Shown here in pieces: positions 1-10,262 of a stretch of DNA of 64,000 nt. A model generated the notes under the pieces. That model saw only the letters and a list, made by a program, of their open reading frames with translations, did not search any database and was not told where the DNA came from. The translations under genes and the position numbers were made by a program. This DNA comes from Adiantum capillus-veneris (Eukaryota > Streptophyta > Polypodiopsida > Polypodiales > Pteridaceae). Location of the stretch: assembly GCA_014529385.2 (NCBI GenBank), contig CM043953.1, positions 89,520,342 through 89,584,341 on the forward strand, in the 5' to 3' direction. Numbering within the stretch: the first letter of the stretch is position 1; each line of letters starts with the position of its first letter.

Positions 1-1172
1 TCAGTCTTTTCAAAATTTATGGTTGTCTCCCATAAGGCCTTTTCTTTGGTTTAAAAAATGGAAATATGTCCAACATTTTTAAGACGTACTGTTTCAAAAG
101 GGAAGTGGCCAAGAGGGGCAAGATTGTTGGGGGTCTTCTATGAAAAAACCCTTTGAAATTGGGTTTCATAATCAAGGTGTGCTCAAGGCATGAAGATTTA
201 AATGCAAAAGTCTCAAATTTACGCATGTAATCTTTTTTTTTATGTCAAGTTGACTCATCTTTACTTGTACAGCTATTGCAAACTTGCCTTCAACACCATG
301 TGCATAAGATTGCATAAGAGACACTGAAGGTTTTAGTAAAGTGTCACTTATGTACCTTTACTAAAAAGTGTACCTTTACTAAAACCTTTAGTGTCTCTAA
401 TGTTGCAATACATCTCAAAAGTAGATTTTCACAAATAGAGAATTGAAAAACCTTCTTAAAAATGTCTAACTTGGTCTCATCTAAATTTTTCATGGGAATT
501 CAAGTGCAGTGTCTAAATACTCAAAATGATTAGAATTTACAAATTTCCCATAAAAACATTGAAAATGTTTAGCTTAACACAGAACTCTAAGTTAGCACCT
601 CAAGTAGTGACAAACTAATGAAGCTACCACATCTTGAACTAATGAAGGGGAAAAACTCTATAAGACAACCCTTCTAACGAGAAATGAAATGAAATGTTAA
701 AATACATCTTCGAAAGGTCAATATGAACTATGACACCAACAAGTTCTCCTTGTCACTTATCGATACGGCTCGCCTGCTATGTAATGAGTCGTACATTTGC
801 ATGCAAACTCTCCTTACATTCTCTATAGAGCTATGGACATTGAGATTTAAACTCACGACTCCTAATAGCCTTACCGTTAGACTAACTCTTTGAGGACCAA
901 GTGTTCATGCTTTACGTGTACAAATTAACCAAAATGACATAACAAATATAATGATCAAAACCTGAATTATTCTTGGCATAAGAACATCAATACAAATAAC
1001 CTCTTCTATAGAGGTAGATGAAAGTCACGAAAGCCAAAGTCTAGATTTGTGTGTGTAGCTCCACCAAAGGCTCACGGCAAACTCCTGCCTTTTACGCCAC
1101 AAGTTCCTTCTTCTTGGACATGCATATGCATGTGCGTGTGAGTGCATTTGCATAGTTTTACAAAAGAAAGAG
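1..1172. other. Non-genic DNA, no recognisable gene
   Basis: AT-rich sequence without a reading frame that resembles a known protein on either strand. The only structure I see is the foldback at 318-397, annotated separately. No LTR end, tRNA or promoter pattern could be supported. Confidence 0.5.
318..397. repeat. 80-bp foldback with 24-bp arms
   Basis: The arm 318-341 is the reverse complement of 374-397 with one mismatch. The loop carries a direct repeat of the motif GTACCTTTACTAAAA, which overlaps the right arm. The structure could form a stable hairpin and may be a MITE or foldback remnant. No target duplication was identified. Confidence 0.55.
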
Positions 1173-1175
1173 TGA

Positions 1176-1239
<64 letters not shown>

Positions 1240-1266
1240 AAAGGAAGAGGAGGGGGGGGGGGGGGG
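1169..1266. repeat. Compound microsatellite (GAGT)n(TG)n(AG)n plus G15 run
   Basis: GAGT repeats run into about 18 TG units (1181-1216), then about 11 AG units (1217-1238), a short purine spacer and an uninterrupted run of 15 G (1252-1266). Open frames across it (Cys-Val, Arg-Glu or Ser-Leu repeats) are artefacts of the repeat. Confidence 0.9.
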
Positions 1267-1739
1267 TCGCATGCAAATGTACAACTCACTATACGAAGGG
1301 CGAGCCTCGTTTATAAGTGACAAGGAGTTTGGATTTGACACAAACTCGACTCATGTAACACATTGCTTATGACAAGGCCTAAGGACATTTTGAGATTGAA
1401 ACTCCCAACATCCCACAAATTATAAGAAAGGTATAATGTCAATCCACAAGAAAGGTAAAACCATAGAGGGAACTATTTTGAAGATTTGGACTTTGGAAGC
1501 CTATGATTTTCAAGATTTGGCCTTGAAAGCTCCCAACACAAAACCTTAGATTAGCGTTGAATTTTAACCCCTGCAAAACGCCTCAATTCAATGGGGGAGA
1601 ATCACAGACACGTAGATCCCCACCCAGAAGAATAGACATTCCCAAACTGATCACATCCATTGTAAGAGCACGAAGAGAACCTTCAACGCAAAGGTGGTAT
1701 GGAAATACACCGTTTAAAGGAAATATTCAAGAAAGCGGC
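1267..1739. other. Non-genic DNA downstream of the histone pseudogene
   Basis: No coding similarity seen. It lies at the 3' side of the minus-strand histone copy and would hold its 3' UTR. I could not identify a polyadenylation signal with confidence. Confidence 0.4.
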
Positions 1740-2420
<681 letters not shown>

Positions 2421-2540
2421 GACCCCCACAAACCTAGAAAACCCCTTACAAAGGCGACTCGTCTCAAACTACGCCATTTTTAGGACCTTATATTTATGAT
2501 GTCATTGGAAAATATGTTTTTCAAGTAGGTGAAGCTATTT

Positions 2541-2800
2541 CTTTTGTTTTTCTTTTTTTTTTTAGCAAAACTCACAATTGTGGGTGAATTATATTAATCA
2601 ACCCAAATAGTTACAAGGTCTTGTCATGCTCGTGTTGAGCCATGACATCATCGAGAGACTGTTTCTTATATAAGAATTGAATTTAGGGCTTTTATGCACC
2701 TAAACAACAGTAGGCAATTAGGTGGTCACCTTTTTTATAATCATAGAAGCGTAAATTTTTTCCTTCACAGATTTTTTATCATTGAAAAATATTTTTCCTC
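2541..2800 (-). mobile_element. Possible LINE 3' end with poly(A)
   Basis: Read on the minus strand, a stretch ending in TTTTGCTAAAAAAAAAAA (poly-T on plus at 2541-2563) is preceded by a short foldback of the type GGGTTGATTAATATAATTCACCC (part shown here as 2583-2607), typical of plant LINE 3' UTRs. No reverse transcriptase reading frame is attached and no target duplication was found. It may be what truncated element D, or merely an A-rich 3' UTR. Confidence 0.25.
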
Positions 2801-2883
2801 AACAAGATAGCGGTTCTTACCTTCCTAGAAAATCATCATGCAAATCCTTCCTCTTTCGACCACACTTGACACTCAAGGTAAGA

Positions 2884-5800
2884 TCATGTCTCACATCGAC
2901 CATTGCCAATACATACATGAAAACTATATCTCACTAGCTGGAACAGGGTTCGGAGAGCAGTTGCCTGTGCTCCTACTGACATGCGCATTTGAGGTCCTCT
3001 GCTAGTGGCTATCTGGTCCTCAAGAATGGATTTGACTCTCTGATCCAAAACACCTCTGGCAGCTTGCAGTTGTACCAGAACTTCCTTCAGTTGTACCCTA
3101 ACATCCTTCATGCAGCGGTACGTTGGTTTGTTACCCAGCATAAGTTCTAGTTCTAGAGCTAAGGACCGACAATCTGCAGTAGACTGCCTTTGCCAGTGCG
3201 GGTTTGTCACTTTCTCATCAGCATTGAGTATCCATTCCGTAACTCGTTCCAACAACTGGACTGTACTAGGATGCGCAGGTAGTCTACAAGCTTCTTTATC
3301 ATGGAAAGCAGCTGATTTCCAATGGTCTACCATTTCCCTGGCTCCCACATATAGTCTTTGAAATCCTTCTAAATCAATCCAGAGAGCATCATCCTCCAGA
3401 TACTGTCTGGTGATGGAGGCATGTTGATGTCTCAGTTGCTTATTCAGAGTAATGAGCTGCAGTGAATACTGATGATCAACCACTGGTCCTTCATCCTGAA
3501 CCTTCATTTTCCCTTCAGCCTCTCTGCTGTGATGGGACTGATTAGTTGGCTGATTCCCAGTGTTACTGGGCTGTTGCTCTTTAGCCTGCTGATTACTCGA
3601 CTCGTGCTCTTTATCTTGTCCTTCCTGTTGACCCTCATTCTGGTTTGGTTGGTCTGGCTGTGACTGGCCTCCTTCATCTGCTGTGACGGGACTGATTAGT
3701 TGGTTGATTCCCAGTGTTACTGGGTTGTTGCTCTTCAGTCTGCTGATTACCCGACTGGTGCTCTTTATCCTGTCCTTCCTGCTGACCCTCATTCTGGTTT
3801 GGCTGGTCTGGCTGTGACTGGCCTCCTTCATCTGGCCCTGTCCCTCCAGTACCAGGTCCTGGAGGTGGAGATGGTGGTGGGGCATCATCATCATCCTGTG
3901 TATGCCCAGTTTCTTGATCATCCTCCTCCTGATCAGCTTCATCTTCTTCATCTCCTTTATCCGGGGAAGTCTGTTGCTCAATATAATCCATTATAGCTTG
4001 GTTCATCAGAGCATTATTGAACTCACCCACCTTATCCTGCAAATCGCTCTGCATACTTTCCATCAAGGACTTTAAATTTTCTAAGTCGAAAACAACATTG
4101 CCTGAAGGGTTTAAAATTTCAGACAAGCTATTGTAGATGTATCTGTCAGTCAGCGAACGCTTCAAAGCTGTATGGTGCAATAGCAGCTTTCTGAATTCCG
4201 CCCGCTTCATTCTGAGCATTGTTTCAGCTCGCTCGGCAGCTCTCAGCACTTCATTCCTTTAACTTTTGATGATCATAATTTCAGACTTAGCCTTAGCTAA
4301 CTTTTTGTTCAACAATTCCTGAGTCCTTTCTGATTGAGCTTCCAGTACCCTGTGTTGTATGTTCTGTACCTCCTGGGCTTTCTGGAGTGTTTCAATCTGA
4401 TGTTGTGCTTCTGCCAAGTCAGCTTTAAGCTTTTTGACTTCGTCTTCTAATCCAACAGCCTTCACCAATTGTCCCATACAACTGACAATGGTATTCCAAG
4501 AAGACTGTATCAGTAATGAACATCTGTCTTTGACCGTGGTTGGATCAGAATCAACAGGTTCATATATTGCCACTGGAGCCACGTAGGGTAAAGTTGCATA
4601 ATCAGCTTTGCTGAGCAAAAGATGCCCTCTCAATTTCTGAGTTTGCATTTGCTGCAAATTATCCTATTTTACCAGTTGCAGAGGGTTTCCAGTAATGGCA
4701 GGAACTCCACCAGACAAAGTTGAGAATGCTGGACCTTTCCCTTTGTCTAGTTGACTCTTGCCTTTGTCTCCTAACTGGTCTGGTATCTTCTCAACAGTGA
4801 CTGGCTTGACATGATCTTTCCCAGATCCAGTAGCAAGTGTATTTTTGACAACTGGATGATCAGGCACAATCTTCTGAACAGATTGCTGATCATTTTTACT
4901 TATCTCAGCTTTATCAGTGCTTATTGCCTTATCCTGGCTTTCTATTTGCTTCAAGAACTCACTGCTTTTGTCAGTGTAATTCTTGGCTTCTTTGAACTGC
5001 CAGCTTCTTCTGCCGTGGCTTTTCTTTTCAGGTCATTGGAGACCGTTTGACTGTCTGTTTCCTCATCGTCTGAGGACAGTTCAATCTTCTTTGGTTCAGA
5101 AATGGGATGCTCACTGCTTTACCTGCTCATTAACATCTGCAGTAGTGGCCCAATACAGGAATTGCCAGACATACCATGCCTTGAAAACAGTTTGAGATTT
5201 CAGCTTGGCAGTCTGTTGGAGTACATTATGCGAAAGTATTTGACAAAGGTTGATATGGACTTGTGGATCCAGTATCTTGGCTAACAGCATAGCAAATAAT
5301 TTTTCTGACACATACGTTGGGTTGTTCTTCAGGCTCACTGCTTCAGCTACAAACCTGTAAGCAGCGGAGGCTTCCAACTAGAACTCCTTGAGCACTTGCC
5401 TTGCGCTTCTTTCTAGCCGCTTCATCCTCCTTCAGAGGGATACTTATTTGCTGCGCAATTGCCATAGACGGTTTGGGCTCATTAGGCATCCGAAATGCAA
5501 ATGCAATGGCTTCTGGTGTCACTGACACCTTTCTACTATTTACCATAGCACTGCTAGTTTCAGCATCAAAGGAATCAAGAACTTGCTTGATGATATCTGC
5601 ATCAAAAGCAATCCTTGTAGCTTGCAACACAACTCGCAGATCCCAGAGTTGTAGCAGAGTCATTGCGTGATCAGTAAAGACATATCGTTGGATTTTACTC
5701 TATGGAAGAACAGAAAGGCTTTCCTTTGCCTCAACAACTATAGCCTGGGTTTCTTCAAGAGTTTCCTGCATCTTCTCTGAGCGTTTCCTTCTACCCATAC

Positions 5801-6038
5801 ACTGTGAGGTCGACGACGATGAGGTAGGCAAAGGAGAAGATGACTTACTTGTGTCAAAGCCATTTCTTGGTGTCACTGGTAAGACTGTCTGACAGTCAGC
5901 TGTCTCGTCAGAGGTCAAAGTTTGCGGCTGTAGTGAAGAAACCTCGGAGCTCGGCGATGGTAAATGGTTGACAGGAGGAAAGCGTCGCGCAGGAGATTTA
6001 TGGGGGAAAATGCTAACTCTCCTGACTGTTATACGTGT
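2884..6038 (-). pseudogene. Element D 3' accessory ORF, broken
   Basis: A reading frame of about 1,000 codons follows pol directly; it is in frame with pol after the TGA at 6,039. It can be followed by coding-like composition through interruptions: TAG at about 5,700, a frame change plus TAG near 5,370, further frame changes near 5,110 and 4,980, TAG at 4,664, TAA at 4,259 and the frame-changing 154-bp duplication near 3,680. Order of regions: Ser/Thr-rich N-terminus, a folded part with the strand-helix pattern SVTPEAIAFAFRMP (about 5,500), a Lys/Asp/Glu-rich linker, a long heptad-type coiled coil (about 4,260-4,480), an acidic then Pro/Gly and Gln/Asn-rich low-complexity stretch, and a helical C-terminus. 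I recognise no named domain. It occupies the position of env-like genes but shows no signal peptide or membrane segment. The N-terminal part resembles the accessory frame of element B. Confidence 0.6.
3525..3832. repeat. 154-bp tandem duplication inside the D accessory ORF
   Basis: Two adjacent copies start near 3,525 and 3,679, offset by exactly 154 bp (the GATGGGACTG / GACGGGACTG positions 3,531 and 3,685). The encoded unit is Gln/Asn-rich (DEGGQSQPDQPNQNEG). Since 154 is not a multiple of three, the two copies are read in different frames and the duplication itself shifts the frame. Confidence 0.85.
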
Positions 6039-9000
6039 TCATGCCATAAAAGCTCCACCACTCGCCGCTCCTAGACTTGTGTGCGTCGTTGCTGTCGTGG
6101 CAGACATGCATTGGACAAGACTGCGACCCATCCTTGTAATAATTATCACTAGCATGCCATTTGACCGTTGGACACTTAAAATTTGGAAAGTGTGTCCATA
6201 CTGGTACTGAACTGATTCCCAGTCTGGTGCAACCATATTGGTACTGATTCTAAGATCAGACTGATCTGGTCCTTCTGGTACTGGTTCTAAAACTGGAACT
6301 GGTTGCACATGAAAAAGTCCAAAAATATCTGATTCTGGTATCTCTTGATCAGCAACCTCTAGTTCCTTAGTTCCTTGTTCTAACCCAGTTTCCCTGGTCT
6401 CTGAATAATAGAGCTTGATCTTTGCTCCATTATACACTCCTGGCAACATCAGTCCAGATAAATCTTTCAATCTGACTGTGCCATTGGAGAAGACCCAATC
6501 GACCTCAAAAGGTCCTGCCCAGGCAATCTTCAAATTCGGCTTCTTTGGACCCAATCTAAACTGATATAGAAGCACTAAGTCTCCTTTCTGGAATTCTCGA
6601 ACTTTAATTCGGTGATCATGCCAGTGCTTCCTTCGTTGTTGAAAAATTTCTTGTTCCAATATAGTCCTTTGCCTGAGTTCATCTAACTGCATCAGTTCAT
6701 CTATCCTTTTCTTAAGATTATGGTTGAAGTCTACTCCATACTTCACAACCATTCTCACACTGGGGATTACAAACTCCATAGGAACCACTGCTTCAATACC
6801 ATACACCATTCTAAATGGTGTCATTCCAGTAGTTACCTTATAAGCTGTCCTATAAGCCCATAGAGCAGTCTGAAGCTTCAAGTCCCACTGGTCTGGTTTC
6901 TTTTGCACCACCTTAGTGAGAATAGTCTTTATTGTTTTGTTGCTACTCTCAGCCTGTCCATTGCATCTAGGATAGTAAGGAGTAGATTTCCGATGCTTGA
7001 CTGAGAGCATATCCAATAGGATTTCCATAGTACCATTGATAAAATGTGTTCCTTGATCGGTCACAATTTCTACTGGACATCCGTATCGGCAGACAATATT
7101 CTCAAACAGAAACCTTGCAGTTGACTTGGCTGTGTTGTCAGGAAGAGTCTTAGCTTCAACCCACTTGGTAACATAACAAGTAGCCATCACGATATACTTT
7201 TTCTTCCTGGGAGTCACCTTCTTAAAAGGTCCCATAAAATCCAGTCCCCATTTCATGAATACTCCCAATGGTTGTATTGGCATTAAGGGAGTCATGTTTG
7301 CAGCTGTTGGTCGGCCCATTCTTTGGCATATATCACAAGTTTTACAAAAACTTCTAACATCAGCAATCAGTGTTTGCCACCACAGGCCTACTTGCAGAAT
7401 CTTCTTGTAGGTCACTTCGTTGGAAAAGTTTCCACCAAACTCGCCATTATGCGCTTCTGAAATGACTTGCATTCTTCCTTCCATAGGGACACATCTTCGA
7501 AGTATACCATCCACACCTAGTCGATAAAGTACTCCTCCGATGATGGTAAATTTTAGGCTTTTTATGATCAGAGCTTTCTTCTGATTCTGTCTCCAATCCT
7601 CTGGAAAGGTACCTTGGGAAAGGAATTGATAAATATCATACCATTCAGGATCCACTGATTCTTCTGCTTCTAACTGAAATAAATCAGCATCCACTGGCTC
7701 ATCTCTCAGAGGTGATTCTGAATATCCCTCCGTACTTCTGGAAAGAAAGTCAGCTCCACAGTGGTTTTGGCCAGCCTTATGGAAAATTCTGAATTCAAAT
7801 TCCATAAGGAACATCATCCATCTTATTAGCCTGCCTTGAATAATAACTTTGTTAATCAGAAACAGGAGAGCTTGATGATCCACATAAAAATGGAATAACT
7901 TCCCCAATAGATAATGCCTGAACTTCGTAGCGCTAAAAACCATTCCGAGGGCTTCTCTTTCAGTAGTCGTATAGCCTTGTTCAGCCTGACTGAATCTCCG
8001 ACTAGCAAAATAGACCAGATAGTCTGTTCTGCCATCTGGCTGAGCTAATATTGCCCCCATTGCCAATCCTGAAGCATCTACATGTACATGAAAAATAATA
8101 TCCCAATTCAGCTGCCTAAGGACTGGTTTACTGGTAATGGCTTTTTTCGAATTCTGAAAACTCTCCTCACACTCAGTAGTCCAGTTGAACTTACTGGTCT
8201 TCTTTGTAAGCTCATATAGTGGTACTGCTTGAGAAGCAAACTTGTGTACAAATCTTCTATAGAAATTCACATACCCCAAGAAAGAACTCAATTTTGAAGC
8301 AGTTCTGGGTGCTTTAGCTTGCTGGACACACTGTATTTTGTCATTGGCCATTTCTATTCCATTGCGGGAAACCACATGTCCCAGTAGCTGTCCCTTCTGG
8401 ACCAGAAATACAGATTTGAATGGATTCAAACAAATCCTTTTCTCTTGACAGTGTTTAAAAACCATCTCTAGGAATAGAAGATGTTGTTCCTCATCTGCAT
8501 AGACAGTGAAGTCATCCATGAAAATGGCAAGGAATCGATGAAGAAATTCATTAAACATCTCCATCATACACCGCTGAAAAGTAGCTGGTGCATTGCACAA
8601 GCCAAAAGGCATCACCAGATACATGAATGCTCCCCACTCATTGATGAAAGTGGTCTTGGTCCTATCTTCAGGAGCAATCTGTAACTGGTTATAGCCGCTA
8701 TAACCATCCATGAAGCTATACATCTCATATCTTGCGATCTCATCAAGAAACATATCAGTAAAGGGTAAGGGAAATGGATCCTTAATGGTCTGGGCATTTA
8801 GTTTCCTATAGTCGACACAAACTCTTAATTTCCCATTCTTCTTAGGAACGACGACTATGGGAAATAACCAATCACTGCTTGCTACTTCCGTAATGAACCC
8901 AGCCTTGAGAAGATTATCAATCTCCTCCTTGACCTTCTTTGCATAGTTGGGGTTCATCCGGTATCTTTGCAATCTTACTGGCCTAGCATCCGGTTTCAGT

Positions 9001-9140
9001 GGTATTCGGTGCTAACAGACTTCAGGATCTACTCCCTTCAAATCTGTATGTTCCCAGGCAAACACATCTTTATAGTTCTGGAACATTTTTCGTGCCTTTT
9101 CCTTCATTGCCGGTTTGAGGTGCTTGTTGACTTTGATCAT
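6039..9140 (-). pseudogene. pol: Element D pol: RT-RNase H-integrase
   Basis: Frame from just after the protease stop to TGA at 6,039, interrupted by one TAG at about 9,013. The open part from 8,972 has 977 codons. RT: VPKKNGKLRVCVDYRKLN, MDGYSGYNQ, MPFGLCNAPATFQ and the catalytic FMDD near 8,510-8,520. RNase H: HVDASGLAMGA, TTEREAL and FYVDHQALL. Integrase: zinc region followed by the catalytic Asp in WGLDFMGP, Asp in VTDQGTHF and Glu in NGQAESSNKT. The second zinc-binding His is Asn here (GGNF where relatives have GGHF), which should weaken the HHCC finger. There is no chromodomain. The C-terminal 120 residues are unrelated to known domains. It makes cDNA and inserts it, acting in the gag particle and then the nucleus. 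Confidence 0.85.
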
Positions 9141-10262
9141 TCAAGGATTTTCCTCTGATCCCAGGTTCCACTCCTCTACTTCCTGATCGTCTGGAAGCAA
9201 CCAGTTTGGTCCGCCTCTTTTTTGTTTGGTCGATTCTTCAGCGTAGTCCCAAGAAGGTCCATTCATTTCTGAATCATTATTCTGATCCAGTGGGTACTCT
9301 TCAGAACATACTGGTTCTTCCATTACACCAGTATCAGCTAGTTCCTCCATTATTCTAGTTAGCTGAACTGTTCTTTTCTCTGCATTGATTTCAGTAAACT
9401 GATCAGGGAATTGTCTCTTCTGCTTGTCAGCTTGCTCTTTGTTCAGCAGGACTGCATTCAAATCAATTTCTACCAAAGGAAATATGTTCATAGCTGCTAG
9501 CATTCGCTCAATTTTCTTGGCTCTGTATTTCTGACACAACTCCTTCGGCCTTAGTTCCTTTTTCCAGCTCTTGGTGTTGTTGGTCTGGATTTTGATTCTG
9601 CCACTGGCCCCTTCTATGGTCAAAGTTTGGTTTGCGTAGTCATGAACAGCATGTGTTGTTCTTAACCATGGGCGGCTTAGTAGCATTCCATATGCTCCCT
9701 GCACATCCAAGACTAGGAAACTGGTTTTGAATTTCTCCCTCCCAACTCTTATCTGCATGCTTTCAATCATTCCCGTCGCGTGTACGACTCGATGATCTGC
9801 CATTCTTACTTTGAATGGTGTTGGTTTCATGTTAGTGATACCCATTCTTTGCTGAATATGGGCTCCCATTATGTTGACTCTTGCTCCTCCATCCAGTATG
9901 ACGCTTGAGAGAGGTTCCCACTGCTTCCTGACCTTGTAGTCTACCTGAATAAGTGGAACTTCATCATCTCGGATAGCCATCAGGTCCACTGTTCTGGCCT
10001 CTGTCTCAGTCTTCCTACGTTGTCTAATAAAGTTGGCCACCTCAGGCAAGGTCTTTCTTATATCCTCCAGCTCTACAGTCAGCTTCTGGATTCTATCACA
10101 AATTCTCACATGAATTTTCTCTCGCTCTTGGTCAGACTGATTGTCAGAGCTTGAAGAACTGGTGTCTTCACCCTTCCATTCTTCTTTAGCAGTACTAATC
10201 TTTCCATCCACTCCCATTTCATCAGCTAGTCCCTGTACTATAGCCAGCATGGTCTCTGTCAT
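9141..10262 (-). CDS. Element D protease (retropepsin-like)
   Basis: 373 codons, starting at an ATG that overlaps the gag stop as ATGA (10,259-10,262) and ending at TGA 9,141, directly followed in the same frame by the RT frame. The active-site motif is ILDGGARVN (Asp at residue 124), with Gly in place of the usual Thr/Ser, a form often seen in plant Tat/Athila elements. The later retropepsin motif reads LLSRPWL, where relatives usually have ILGRPWL, so the conserved Gly is lost. The N-terminal 100 residues are charged and Ser-rich, with a short coiled coil. The TGA could derive from CGA, so in an intact relative protease and RT were probably one polyprotein. Activity of this copy is doubtful. 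Confidence 0.75.
   Translation of the reverse strand: MTETMLAIVQGLADEMGVDGKISTAKEEWKGEDTSSSSSDNQSDQEREKIHVRICDRIQKLTVELEDIRKTLPEVANFIRQRRKTETEARTVDLMAIRDDEVPLIQVDYKVRKQWEPLSSVILDGGARVNIMGAHIQQRMGITNMKPTPFKVRMADHRVVHATGMIESMQIRVGREKFKTSFLVLDVQGAYGMLLSRPWLRTTHAVHDYANQTLTIEGASGRIKIQTNNTKSWKKELRPKELCQKYRAKKIERMLAAMNIFPLVEIDLNAVLLNKEQADKQKRQFPDQFTEINAEKRTVQLTRIMEELADTGVMEEPVCSEEYPLDQNNDSEMNGPSWDYAEESTKQKRGGPNWLLPDDQEVEEWNLGSEENP

Noticed and set aside
1142-1372. ORFs across the TG/AG microsatellite
   Set aside because: Dipeptide-repeat translations of a simple repeat on both strands.
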